Positions 12,158 through 23,805 of a stretch of DNA of 64,000 nucleotides are shown here, one piece after another. Location: positions 525,838,293 through 525,902,292 of the forward strand of contig CM042690.1 in assembly GCA_023614405.1 (NCBI GenBank), written 5' to 3'. The stretch comes from Avena insularis (taxonomy: Eukaryota > Streptophyta > Magnoliopsida > Poales > Poaceae). The first letter of the stretch is position 1, and each line of letters starts with the position of its first letter. The notes beneath the pieces are model-generated. The model searched no databases and was not told the DNA's origin. It saw only the letters and a program-made list of their open reading frames with translations. Made by a program: the position numbers and the translations under genes.

Positions 12158-15031
12158 TGTAACACCCATGGGATCAGGGTTAAACAAACCTCAGACCTTA
12201 GCCTGACATAAGATTAACCTAGATCTCGAGGATATTTAGTGAGGAATCGGTAACACAACAGTAACCCTGCGACACAAAAAATATTATAGCGAGCTCATAA
12301 CTGAGCAAAGAACCAAAATATTACAAGCAGAGGTCACTGACCACAAACATCAAACAATGGAAGGCAAATCATGCTATTAAGTATAGCAAACTTAACAAAT
12401 GGCCTAAGAGGTCTGAAGCATAACAATGACGTCCCAGCCCATAGATTCCAGGCTGCTGGCCGGGAACCCCAAGCCACTCATTAGTGTCGATGTAGTACCA
12501 AACTTGTCTTTAGGGGAACACTTATTCTGCCACAAAAGTATCAACAAAGCAAGGGTAAGTATAGGGTGTACTCCGCAAGACTTATGGCTGGGGGGTATTT
12601 TGCATAAAGCCATCTTTGTTTATAAAATAGGAGGGAGAAGAAGCATTGATATCATATTTGATATCCACCAAGTAATTCCTCATCTCACAACTAGGATCAC
12701 CCCCTCATACCCATGAGGAAGCATCCTTAAGCACACATTGAACTGCCAAGTTTTACGATTAGGTTAGTGTTCTCTATGATCTTAGAATTCGGTCACCAAG
12801 CGTTCATAACCGTGAACACGGCTTTTTGTAAAGATTTAACCCTGCAGGGGTGTACAACTTTACCCACACGTACCAACAGACTCTTAATGATAGAATGTTA
12901 ACCCTCTTCCTTGGAAGGCCGGTAGAGGGTGGTTGTCCACGACCTTTACCTTGCTTTCGCTGAGACCATAAGTCACGCCCTAAGGATGGTTCCGTCGTAA
13001 CGGGCCAAATCGATGTGAGGCGAGGTTGGTTTACCAGGGGAGCCATCTACCCCAAGCAACCCCAGCCACGCTTATCTACCTGTTATGATGCACCTTCACC
13101 CGCCAAATCTTTCAAAATGTTTTCTATGCATCTGTCGAATGGAATGCCCGAACTATGTGACTCATGGAATCTACTAGGCAAGTTAATTTGCGGAGGGGTT
13201 CCCAAGCCCTGTGTGGTTGTACGCTCGTCTTGGTCCAAAGGCAAGAACTCGGTTCCTAGTGGTGGCGAGCACGGGACTACAAAAACCACATCCCACTGTG
13301 GCCTCCCATACAAGCCTTATCATGTTTAATATTTACCACGGATCTTATCTTATCGGTATACCTCGTTCTCCTGTCATACTAGATTCTCTACATTTGGTAC
13401 ATCTTCTGGATGAACCAGAACTGACAGCTATGCATGGCTAAGCAAGACACAGATATAAGCTCTAGCAGTGCACACAAGCCAAACCTAGTTATGCTAGGAG
13501 CAGTGGATCAGGTAATATAAGCTCAAAGGGAGTAATGCAACAGATAGGATACTCTATCTATCGATAAAAGACCACAGTAGAATCGTATGCATCATGGCAA
13601 GAATTGAAATGCTTTCGAAACCATAGGATTGTATAATGGTGGGGCTATGCTTGCCTTGTTTGTTGATACCTAGATATAGATCTTCAGAAGCCTTGTACTT
13701 GACTTGATTATAGTTGGCCAAGTATTGATCTTCGATCTTTGATGGTGTTGATCTCGGTCTTCGATCTCGATCTCGGTATTGTATTCTACTGGGATGAACC
13801 GAACACCGGAAAGAAAGGGGAAAACAATCAACACATGACATCGATGTGATGCTCAAGCAAGGATGATGATATGACAAGTTAAATTGTATTGAAATGTGAC
13901 CCTAAGGCATTCTTGTCAATTTAAATGGGATCCGAAGGGTGCAAACCCTAATTCAAAGGAGACCCCAGAATCACCTACGGGGTTTCATTTGTTCTTCTAT
14001 TTAAACTTGTAGTTAAAGTTGTTAAATAATGCATTATTATGAGTCTATTGTGTAGATCTCATTTTTTTGAACATTTTGATATATTATACATATTTTTCTG
14101 ACTTATAAATAATTAGATATTGAATTTATAAGATTAAACCAATTTTATTAAATTATTAAAAAAAATATTAAACTTTTATTACGTATTGCTGACGTCATCT
14201 AGGGCTGGGGGACCTTTTTCACTCGGGCAGCGCCTACCCACAGTGGCTGACAGGAGGGCCCTAGGCCACCTCAGCTGCCACGCGAGCGGTCAGCGGTCAA
14301 CGGACCCACGGGCCACGTCGGCGTGACATGGGCGTGACGTCAACACGACGTCCACCCTCAGGCGATGGTCACCGGTGACGATCTAGGCCTTGCCAGCATG
14401 CGCAGACTACCCCGCTGGAATGAGCGCGATGAGACAAACTCTATGGTGGTGGCGCCGCTAATTCTAGGTCACTGAAGACTCGCCGGCGACATGGCCGAGT
14501 GGCGGCTAACGGTGTCTCATGTCTAGGATGGGCTACAGAGTGAGAGGGAGAGGTTTGAGTGGTTCCTGAGCACCAGGTACTCACCGTGGTGCCGATGGTA
14601 GGCTCAGAAACGCAAAGTGGTCGAAATCAGCGGTGAGGACCTCGGACGGACTTTGGGAAGGTGACCGCGATGGCCTCTATTGCTGCTGCTCAGCTCCATT
14701 CCTTTAGGGGGAAGACATAGTACATCACGGTGGAGCTCATGGCGTCCTCGGTTGACTCCGAGGCTGCCTCTAGCGGTGGTGCGACGCGGTGACTGGCGGC
14801 AGTTAGGGTTCGGTGCGCGCCATAGAGAGAGAGAGAGAGCGCGAGAAGGGGATAAGACCAGAGAAGGAGAGAGGCGTGCGGGGTCCTCCTTATCCTCTCT
14901 AGGGCTACGATGGACGGTGATGAGAAGGCGGTGGGGATCGACGGCGACGCCGGCGACATCCAGTTGCTTCCTCCCGAGGAGGAAGATGACGAATAGAGGC
15001 GACGAAAGGGTACACGGGACTGGGCTGCGCT

Positions 15032-16682
15032 TGAAGGAAATATGCCCTGAGAGGCAATAATAAAGTTGTTATTATGTATTCCTTATATATGATAGATGTT
15101 TATTTTGCATGCTATAATTGTATTAATTGGAAACATCAATACATGTGGGTTTAATAAACAAAAAGGGTTCCTAGTTATGCCTATCTTATAGACTAGCTTG
15201 TTGATTAACAAGATGATCAAGGTTTCCTGATCATGGACATTGGATGTGGTTAATAACAAGGTCACAGCATTTGTGAAATGATGTGATGAACATTCATCTG
15301 AAGTATAGCATTACGATCAAGTCATTATGTTTATATTGCTATAACATCATACGAAGTAATCTTTATCCTTAGACCATGAGATCATGTTAATTGCTAACAC
15401 CTGAAGAGTATCTTGATAACATCAAACGTCACACCGTAACAGGGTGACTATAAAGATGGGTCCAGTGCTACGAAGGTGTTATGTTGAGGCTCATGGATCA
15501 AGAGTGGAATTTGTCAATTCTGATGACGGATAGATATACTCTAGGCCCTCTCGGTGATATCACATTAAGATAGCTTGCAAGCAAGTGATGTGATCACTAC
15601 AATGTTATATCACGGGAACGAGAAAAGAGTGCACGTCGGTAACGAGATCAAACTAGGTATTTGAATACCGATGATCGAATCTCAGACATGTATTATATCA
15701 TGAAACAAAGGGATTCAATTACAAGCGTTAAAGGTTCTCACGATCACAGAAGTCATCGTTGAATATGCAGGAGTCAGTATGGATCTCCAGGTCCCGCTTC
15801 TGATTATTGATCTGAGAGGAGTCTCAATCATGTTTGCATTATTCACGAACTGTAGGGTGACACACTTAAGAGTTACCGGACACCATTTTGGAGCACATAT
15901 GTTTCAGACGAAAGAATTGCAAAGCGCAGGAATTGTTTCGATAGAAACCGGAATTGTTTCGGGTGAAATTGCAGAAAGTGGTTCTGCATGTGATATTGAA
16001 ATATTGCAAGGGGTTATATGTGAATGTTTGTTAATTAAAGTAATTAACAAAATTCTGAATAAATTTAATAAAAGAGTTTTATTAAATGAGAGAGCATTAA
16101 ACTTAGAGAATTTTAGTGCATTTAAAGTGGGGACTTTAAAAGGGAATGTGAAGAGGCATTTTAATGTGGACGGGTTACCACCACATGAATGGAGGAGGTG
16201 AGGGGTCACCTCCATGAGGCGCCGGCCATGGAGGGGGTACCCCCCTCCTCCTATAAAAGTCCCCCTCTTCCTTCTTCTTCCTCACACCTCCTCGTGAAGG
16301 ATCTCTCTCCCCCTCTAGAATTATTCCCCCATGGTCTCGGATTAGCGAGATACATGTTCCCGGTGGCATTTCGTCTGGAAGGAGTTGCTGCTTCCGCTGG
16401 ATCGCTGGAGCGAGGAGGTGGAGGTTGTTCGGTGGCTTGAACGTGTGTGCGAGTAAGGATGTGCTACTGATTTGCAGCGCTCGGACTTCCACACGATCTT
16501 GAGATCGGCAAGTGTACGACTACATCAACCACGAGTTCCTACTCGTTAACAAAACTCGTTGTCTTCAAGGGTAACTTCTCGATGGATGTATGTCCACCCG
16601 TTGCTCTATACCTAGTAGATATATCTTGGCGTGTAGTTCTCATCATAGGAAATTTTTTGTTTTCTATGCTGCGGACCCAACT
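15032..16682 (+). repeat. 5' LTR of the complete Copia element
   Basis: 1651 bp, starting TGAAGGAAATATGCCCTGAG and ending GCGGACCCAACT, where the final A of the expected CCCAACA has become T. The reading frames inside (15779-16440) recur in the 3' LTR and are not separate genes. Confidence 0.92.
16252..16258 (+). promoter_or_regulatory. TATA box of the Copia 5' LTR
   Basis: TATAAAA after a pyrimidine-rich tract, about 430 bp before the LTR end. The 3' LTR has the same site at 22965-22971. Confidence 0.6.
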
Positions 16683-16683
16683 G

Positions 16684-16695
16684 TGGTATCAAAGC
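16684..16695 (+). other. Primer binding site, initiator-Met-tRNA type
   Basis: TGGTATCAAAGC, one base from the canonical TGGTATCAGAGC that is intact in the related element at 45329. It lies one base after the 5' LTR. Confidence 0.85.
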
Positions 16696-17741
16696 CAGGT
16701 TTATGCGTAGGTGCTTTGCACGGGTAGTACACATATGTTTATATGTGGGCGATGATGATCATGTTATTGCATCTTCTATGTATTTTGGATATTGGTGGCA
16801 TAGTGGGATGAAGCGGCCCGGACCAACCTTACATGTCATCGTACATGAGACCGGTTCCACGACTGACATGCAACTAGTTTTGCATAAGTGGCTAGCGGGT
16901 GTCTGTCTCTCCTAGTATAGTCAATATCTGATTTACAATGATTTTCTAATAACTTGGTTATCCTTGTTGTGGTTCATGTTCGTAGGTAAGAACGGTTCTA
17001 TCTCCGAAATCCCTAAGCCACGTAAAACTTGCAATTGATAAATTAGAGGCATCTAGTTTAGATCGTTGCTGGGCTAGTGTATTGATATGGTATTGTTGTA
17101 AGAAGATGTATGATAGATACTCTTACAACACATTCAACGTGTAAGTTCCATAGAACTTGGCCTTACACATAAAGGAATGATAGAGATCATACCACGATGC
17201 AAATGATAGAGATCAAATGCATGGACCATATCATCTCACTTTACATATTAGATGTTAGCATCTTGTACTGCTAGTTTGGCGCTTTTGGTAGCATTGTAAG
17301 ATGATCCCTCATTTAGATATCAAGATAAAATGTTTTCTTCCTTAAGTATGTACCGTTCTATGGATCGTGTTTTGAGACATCACATGATGATCGGGTGTAC
17401 TCGACTCTACGCTTTCATACAACAGGTGTAAGACGGTATTACACACGCGAGTACTAAGGTTCTTACTTAGCGAGCCTAGCATGTACAGACATGGCCTCGG
17501 AACACGAACCAAAAGGTTAAGCATGAGTCATATAGTTGATATGATGCCCATATAGATTCTCGCCTTTGAAGCTACACCGACTCACGTGATGATCGGACTT
17601 GGTGTAGTGGATTTGGTTCATGTAATCACCAAAAAGGCACGAGGGATGTCGTTTTTGAGTGGGAGTTCATTAGTAATTTGGATTAGTTGAACTCACTCTA
17701 TCATAAACTTAGTCTAAATAAACTTTACAAATTCTGTGTAG
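16696..17741 (+). other. Untranslated leader of the Copia element
   Basis: About 1.05 kb between primer site and gag, closely matching 45341-46340 of the other Copia element. It contains an upstream frame at 16703-16915 (70 codons, starting MRRCFARVV) that is also open at 45348-45602. Leaders of this group carry dimerisation, packaging and translation signals; none can be pinned down here. Confidence 0.75.
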
Positions 17742-18535
17742 ATGGCACCACCTGCTTTTAATTTCAATGTGTTCATAGAGAAAGATAAACTTGCTGTGAA
17801 TGGTAGCAACTTCACCAACTAGGCTATGAATTTGAGGATTCTCCTCACTGCTGCACAAAAGAAATATGTGCTAGAGGCGCCGCTAGGCCCCCCACCATCT
17901 CCTGATGCCCTGACGAGGAAAAGAATGTCTATATGACTCGTCAGGAGGACCACAACTTAGTTCATTGCGGCATACTGTATGGGCTAGAGACAGAACTTTG
18001 AAAGCGTTTCGAAAATGGCAATGCCTTTGATACCATGGGAGAATTGAAAATGATTTTCGATACCCATGCTGTCGTAGAGAGTTATAATGCTTCAGAAAAG
18101 TTCTTTAGCTGCATGATGGAGGAGAACAACTCCGTTAGTGAGCACGTACTCAAAATGTCAGGGTACGCCGATAAGCTTGTGTCCTTGGGAATAACGATTC
18201 CCATTGACTTAGGCACACATCGTGTTCTCCAATCTCTGCCACCTAGCTACAAGAGCTTCGTGATGAATTATAATATGCAGGGCATGAAGAAGTCTCTTCC
18301 CGAGCTTCTATCAATGCTTAAGACTACAGAAGTGGAGATTAGGAAAGAACATCAAGTGTTGATGATCAATAAGACCACCGGTTTCAAGAAGGACAAGAAA
18401 GGCAAGTACAAGGGAAAGAAGGGTGGAAAATCTGTTGCCGCACCTGAAAAGAAACCCCGAGCTGGCCCTAATTCTGACACCGAGTGTTACTATTGCAAGG
18501 GGACTGGCCATTAGAAGCGTAATTGCCCCAAGTAT
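17742..18535 (+). pseudogene. gag: Copia gag (nucleocapsid), broken
   Basis: Gag forms the cytoplasmic virus-like particle and binds the RNA. The start is the ATG at 17742 (MAPPAFNFNVFIEKD). A TAG at 17820-17822 replaces the tryptophan expected after FTN. A frameshift near 17905-17930 moves translation to the frame used by the rest of the polyprotein, and a TGA follows at 17999-18001. The 159-codon stretch 18035-18514 carries the conserved gag core and a lysine-rich tail. The zinc knuckle is CYYCKGTGH, then a TAG at 18512-18514 where tryptophan is usual, then KRNC. Both TAG codons fit a single G-to-A change from TGG. The frame continues into the protease without a break other than that stop. 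Confidence 0.88.
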
Positions 18536-19264
18536 TTGGCGGACAAGAAGTCCGGCAAGGCAAACAAAGGTATATGTGATATACATGTTATTGATGTGTA
18601 CTTGACTAGTACTCGCAGTAGCACCTGGGTATTTGAGACAGGATCGGTTGCTAATATATGTAACTCGATTCAGGGGCTGCGGAACAAGTGCCAACTAGTA
18701 AGGGATGAGGTCACGATGCGGGTCGACAATGGATCAAGAGTTGATGTGATCGCCGTCGGAACGCTGCCTCTCCATATGACATCGGGATTAGTTATAGACC
18801 TAAATAATTGTTATTTGGTGCCTGCATTGAGCATGAACATTGTATCCGGATCATGTTTGATGCAAAGTGGTTATTCGTTTAAGTTTGAAAACAATGGTTG
18901 TTCGATTTATATGGATAATATCTTTTATGGTCATGCACCTGTGTTGAATGGTGTATTTCTGTTGGATCTCGATAGTAATATTACACATATTCATAATGTT
19001 GATGCTAAAAAGATTAAACTTGATGATGATATATCTACATATATGTGGCACTGCCGTCTAGGTCATATTGGCGTTAAACGCATGAAGAAACTCTATTCTG
19101 ATGGACTTTTGGAATCACTTGATTTTGAATCATTTGATACATGTGAGCCATGCCTTATGGGCAAGATGACTAGAACGCCGTTTTCCGGTTCAATGGAACG
19201 GGCGACAGATTTATTGGAAATCATACATACTGATGTATGTGGACCAATGAGTGTGTCGGAGTGA
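18536..19264 (+). pseudogene. pol: Copia protease and N-terminal integrase
   Basis: One open stretch in the polyprotein frame. The aspartic protease motif is at 18635-18643 and reads ETG in WVFETGS, where the family has DTG. The catalytic Asp is therefore Glu, and self-cleavage is probably lost. Further on come the pre-integrase HHCC zinc finger (WHCRLGHIG and CEPCLMGK) and the first catalytic Asp of integrase in IHTDVCGP. The stretch ends at a TGA (19262-19264) inside integrase; relatives have Arg there, so a CGA-to-TGA change is likely. Protease processes the polyprotein; integrase inserts the cDNA. Confidence 0.88.
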
Positions 19265-19738
19265 GGTGGATATCGTTATTTTGTTACTTTCACAGATGAT
19301 TTGAGTAGATTCGGGTATATCTATTTGATGAAACATAAGTCTGAAACCTTTGAAAAGTTCAAGGAATTTCAGAATGAAGTGGAAAATCATCGTAACAGAA
19401 AGATCAAATTTCTGCGGTCCGACCGTGGAGGTGAGTATCTAAGTTACGAGTTTAGCACACACATGAAAGAGTGTGGAATAGTTTCACAACTCACGCCTGC
19501 CGGAACACCACAACGTAATGGTGTGTCAGAACGTCGTAATCATACTTCATTGGATATGGTTCGATCTATGATGTCTCTAACTGACTTGCCACTATCATTT
19601 TGGGGTTATGCACTGGAAAGAGCTGCATTCACTTTAAATCAGGCACCATCTAATTCCGTTGAAATGACACCATATGAATTATGGTTTGGAAACAAACCTA
19701 AGTTGTCATTTCTTAAAGTTTGGGGATGCGATGTTTAA
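19265..19738 (+). pseudogene. pol: Copia integrase catalytic core
   Basis: Continues in the same frame. The second catalytic Asp is in LRSDRGGEYLS (codon 19421-19423) and the catalytic Glu is in GVSERRNHT, with the spacing of the D,D-35-E integrase core. The conserved GAG-type C-terminal block TPYELWFGNKP follows. The stretch ends in a TAA at 19736-19738 after WGCDV, where tyrosine is expected, so this is another single-base nonsense change. All three catalytic residues are present, but stops on both sides prevent a full-length protein. Confidence 0.9.
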
Positions 19739-21678
19739 GTGAAGAAACTTCAGCCAGATAAACTCGAACCCAAATCGGAAAAATGCATCTTCATAGGATA
19801 CCCTAAGGACACGATTAGGTATACCTTCTATCATAGATCCGAGGGCAAGGTTTTTGTTGCCAAGAATGGATCCTTTCTTGAAAAGGAGTTTCTCACGAAA
19901 GGTGTGAGTAGTCGGAAGGTAGAACTCGAAGAGGTTATTGAACCTTCTCTTCATGAAATGGCGAGTAGCGCAGCGCTGGAAATTGTTTCGGAGTTGACTT
20001 CACCTAATGAAGAGAGAGCTAATGATATTGATCATGAAACTCTGAAAGAGGACACTACCAAACCTCGCAGGTCTAGTAGGACAAGTGCAGCTCCTGAACT
20101 GTACGGTAATCCTGTTGTGAATTTCATGGTTGATGAAATAGATGACCCAGCGACGTATGAAGAAGCGATTATGAGCCCGGATTCCAACAAATGGCTAGAA
20201 GCCATGAAATCCGAGATGGAATCCATGTACGAGAACCAAGTTTGGACCTTGGTGGACTTACCTCATGATCGAAAGGCCATTGAGAATAAATGGATTTTCA
20301 AAAGAAAAACTGATGTTGATGGTAATGTGACCATCTATAAAGCTCGACTTGTCGCAAAGGGGTTTCGACAAATTCAAGGAGTTGACTACAATGAGACATT
20401 CTCTCCCATAACGATGCTTAAGTCGGTTAGGATTATGTTAGCAATTGCTGCATATTTCGACTATGAAATATGGCAGATGGATGTCAAAACTACGTTCCTC
20501 AATGGTAATATTGAAGAAGAGTTTTATATGATACAACCTAAGGTTTTTGTCGATCCTAAGGATGCTAATAAGGTATGCAAACTTCAGCGATCCATCTATG
20601 GACTGAAGCAAGCATCCCGGAGTTGGAATCTACGCTTTGATGAGGTGATCAAAGAGTTTGGATTTGTCCAAACTTATGGAGAGGCTTGTATTTATAAGAA
20701 AGTGAGTGGGAGCAATGTCGACTTTCTGATATTATATGTGGATGACATATTATTGATTGGAAATGATATAGATCTTTTAAACAGTGTTAAAAGTTATCTA
20801 AACAGCAAATTTTCGATGAAAGACCTTGGTGAAGCGTCATATATATTAGGCATTAAAATCTATAGAGATAGATCAAGGCGCCTAATTGGGCTATCACAGA
20901 GTAGATACCTTGATAAGATATTAAAGAAGTTTAATATGGACGGAAGTAAGAAGGGGTTCTTACCTATGTTGCAAGGCAAGACATTGAGCAAGACTCAAAG
21001 TCCGGCTACGGTGGAAGAAAGAGAGATAATGGATAAGATCCCCTATGCCTCGGCCATAGGCTCTATTATGTATGCCATTCTATGTACAAGACCGGATGTG
21101 GCACATGATATTAGTTTGACTAGTAGGTACCAATCTGATCTAGGTTCGGAACACTGGATAGCGGTCAAGAACATCCTCAAGTACTTGAGAAGAACTAGGG
21201 ATATGTTTCTTATATACGGAGGTGAAGAAGAGCTAGTCGCTAAGTGTTATGTCGATGCTAGCTTTGACACCGATCCGGATGACTCTAGGTCTCAATCCGG
21301 ATACGTATTTCTCTTGAATGGAGCAGCAGTTAGTTGGAGGAGTTCCAAACAACCTGTGGTGGCTGGATCAACGATGGAGGCGGAATATGTTGCTGCTTCA
21401 GAAGCGGAGCGGTTTGGATGAAAGAGTTCATTACAGAACTAGGTGTCGTTCCTAGTGCATTGGACCCAATGGTGATCTATTGTGACAACAATGGAGCCAT
21501 AGCCAATGCCAAGGAACCGAGGTCTCACAAGAATTCCAAGCATATTAAGCGCCGGTTTCACTCCATCCGTGAACATGTCAAGGATGGATATATAAAGATT
21601 TGTAAAGTACACACGGACCTAAATGTAGCAGATCCGTTGACTAAAGCTCTCCCTAGGGCAAAACATGATCAACACTAG
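19739..21678 (+). pseudogene. pol: Copia reverse transcriptase and RNase H
   Basis: The longest open stretch in the window: 560 codons from just after the TAA to a stop at 21419-21421. RT motifs are in order: NKWIFKRKTD, KARLVAKGF, QMDVKTTFLNG, LKQASRSWN and the active site LYVDDILLIGND (YVDD at 20735-20746, residue 333). RNase H starts with KCYVDASFDTD and includes GSTMEAEYVAASEA. A small deletion near 21410 shifts the frame; the C-terminus continues in the next frame to 21678 with IYCDNNGAI and HIKRRFHSIREHV. The catalytic residues look intact, but there is no start codon of its own and the frameshift removes the RNase H tail. Confidence 0.92.
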
Positions 21679-21730
21679 AACTCCATGGGTGTTAGATTTA
21701 TCACTATGGGAACTAGATTATTGTCTCTAG

Positions 21731-21744
21731 TGCAAGTGGGAGAC
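21731..21744 (+). other. Polypurine tract of the Copia element
   Basis: TGCAAGTGGGAGAC directly before the 3' LTR. The other Copia element has TGCAAGTGGGACAC at the same place (50206-50219). Confidence 0.8.
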
Positions 21745-23396
21745 TGAAGGAAATATTCCCTAAGAGGCAATAATAAAGTTGTTATTATGTATTCCTTATA
21801 TATGATAGATGTTTATTTTGCATGCTATAATTGTATTGATCAGAAAAATGAATACATGTGTGTTTAATAAACAAAAAGGGTTCCTAGTTATGCCTCTCTT
21901 ATAGACTAGCTTGTTGATTAACAAGATGATCAAGGTTTCCTGATCATGGACATTGGATGTTGTTAATAACAAGGTCACAACATTTGTGAAATGATGTGAT
22001 GAACATTCATCTGAAGTATAGCATTAAAATCAAGTCATTATGTTTATATTGCTATAACATCATACGAAGTAATCTTTATCCTTAGACCATGAGATCATGT
22101 TAATTGCTAACACCTGAAGAGTATCTTGATAACATCAAACGTCACACCGTAACAGGGTGACTATAAAGATGGGTTCAGTGCTACGAAGGTGTTATGTTGA
22201 GGCTCATGGATATAGAGTGGAATTTGTCAATCCCGATGACGGATAGATATACTCTGGGCCCTCTCGGTGATATCACATTAAGATAGCTTGCAAGCAAGTG
22301 ATGTGATCACTAGAATGTTATATCACGGGAACGAGAAAAGAGTGCATGTCGGTAACGAGATCAAACTAGGTATTTGGATACCGATGATCGAATCTCGGAC
22401 ATGTATTATATCATGAGACAAAGGGATTAAATTACAACCATTAAGGTTCGCACAATCACATAAGTCATCATTGAATATGTAGGAGTCAGTATGGATCTCC
22501 AGGTCCCGCTTCTGATTATTGATCTGAGAGGAGTCTCAATCATGTTTGCATTATTCACGAACTGTAGGGTGACACACTTAAGAGTTACCGGACACCATTT
22601 TGGAGCACATATGTTTCAGACGAAAGAATTGCAAAGCGCAGGAATTGTTTCGATAGAAATCAGAAATTGTTTCGGGTGAAATTGCAGAAAGTGGTTCTGC
22701 ATGTGATATTGAAATATTGCAAGGGATTATATGTGAATGTTTGTTAATTAAAGTAATTAACAAAATTCTGAATAAATTTAATAAAAGAGTTTTATTAAAT
22801 GAGAGAGCATTAAACTTAGAGAATTTTAATGCATTTAAAGTGGGGACTTTAAAAGGGAATGTGAATAGGCATTTTAATGTGGAGGGGTTACCACCACATG
22901 AATGGAGGAGGTGAGGGGTCACCTCCATGAGGCGCCGACCATGGAGGGGGTACCCCCCTCCTCCTATAAAAGGCCCCCCTCTTCCACCTTCTTCCTCACA
23001 CCTCCTCATGAAGGATCTCTCTCCCCCTCTAGAATTATTCCCCCATGGTCTCGGATTAGCGAGATACATGTTCCCGGTGGCATTTCGTCTGGAAGGAGTT
23101 GCTGCTTCCGCTGGATCGCTGGAGCGAGGAGGTGGAGGTTGTCTGGTGGCTTCAACGTGTGTGCGAGTACAGATGCGCTGCTGATTTGCGGCGCTCGGAC
23201 TTCCACACGATCTTGAGATCGGCAAGTGTACGACTACATCAACCACGAGTTCTTACTCGTTAACAAAACTCGTTATCTTCAAGGGTAAGTTCTCGATGGA
23301 TGTATGTCCACCAGTTGCTCTGTACCTAGTAGATAGATCTTGGCGTGTAGTTCTCATCGCAGGAAATTTTTTGTTTTCTATGTTGCGGACCCAACA
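21745..23396 (+). repeat. 3' LTR of the complete Copia element
   Basis: 1652 bp, starting TGAAGGAAATATTCCCTAAG and ending CGGACCCAACA. The pair with 15032-16682 is colinear throughout. The right edge is fixed by the GCGCT target duplication. Confidence 0.92.
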
Positions 23397-23805
23397 GCGC
23401 TTGGGCCAAAGGTGGGCCGTGGGAGCTGCGCGCGGTTGGCAGGGAGAGAAGGGAGAGGAAGAGAGACAAGCTAGGTTGGGCCTGGTTCGGCTCTGGCTCA
23501 TTTTTTATTTACAAAACCTTTTTCTATTTCCTGTTTTGTGTTTTCTCTTTTGTATTTGCAATTTCAAATCTATTTTGAATACTAGAGACTTTTATAAAAT
23601 AGATAAGATATTGTAGGGCCCATTTATTCAGTTTGGGCTCCAACAATTTTGGTAATTTTCAAAAATATCAAGACCATTAGAAATGATTTCAAAGGAAGGA
23701 AAGATTAGGATTTTCTTTCTTTCTTTTGCATGCATTTTAAAAGATGATGCTCATGAATGCACAAGCAAATCCCTAATTAGGATTAACTAAAACTAGGGTG
23801 TTACA

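Larger units (their letters stand above)
15032..23396 (+). mobile_element. Complete Copia element, BARE/WIS/Angela-like
   Basis: An 8365-bp element with two LTRs (15032-16682 and 21745-23396) and a perfect target duplication GCGCT at 15027-15031 and 23397-23401. Order: LTR, Met-tRNA primer site, about 1 kb leader, gag, protease, integrase, RT, RNase H, purine tract, LTR. This is the Copia order, with integrase before RT. The single polyprotein is broken by five in-frame stops and two frameshifts. The first 300 bp of the LTRs differ at roughly 4 percent of positions by eye. It inserted into the LTR of the outer Gypsy element. Confidence 0.95.
1..23805 (-). mobile_element. Partial chromovirus-like Gypsy LTR retrotransposon (outer layer)
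   Basis: An old element read on the minus strand. Its 5' LTR is at the right (12158-23805, with a Copia element inside). A minus-strand primer site lies just left of that LTR and a decayed RT lies further left. Internal sequence survives as 1-760, 2549-3338 and 10593-12157 around two younger insertions. The 3' LTR and left target duplication are outside the window. The bases after the right end, AACAT at 23806-23810, would be the right target duplication. The RT remnant, the Met-type primer site and the roughly 3.3-kb LTR after removing the Copia insert fit the Tekay/Del group, but I could not name the family. The right end abuts Athila 3' noncoding sequence, so this element probably inserted into that older element. 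Confidence 0.7.
12158..23805 (-). repeat. 5' LTR of the outer Gypsy element, split by a Copia insertion
   Basis: The ends are TGTAACACCC at 12158 and GGGTGTTACA at 23805, perfect inverted termini. Removing the Copia element and one target duplication leaves about 3.28 kb. The two flanks rejoin at GCGCT. The left part (12158-15026) includes a GC-rich segment near 14200-15000 with a GA microsatellite at 14823-14838. Reading frames there (12404-13441 and 14680-15060, both strands) are coincidental. The layout resembles the solo LTR at 24761-28673. Confidence 0.8.

Noticed and set aside
12804..13441. Overlapping frames on both strands near 13 kb
   Set aside because: They are noncoding LTR sequence of the outer Gypsy element; proteins are low in recognisable motifs, and similar LTR blocks near 25.4 kb do not keep the frames.
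14823..14838. GA microsatellite as a regulatory element
   Set aside because: A simple repeat in an LTR; nothing beyond composition supports a function.
14680..15060. 126-codon plus-strand frame with an overlapping 89-codon minus frame
   Set aside because: It lies in the GC-rich part of a Gypsy LTR, is Arg-rich, crosses the junction into the Copia LTR and shows no domain.
22578..23246. 222-codon minus-strand frame
   Set aside because: It is entirely within the Copia 3' LTR; the same stretch of the 5' LTR (15904-16492) has it split by frame changes.
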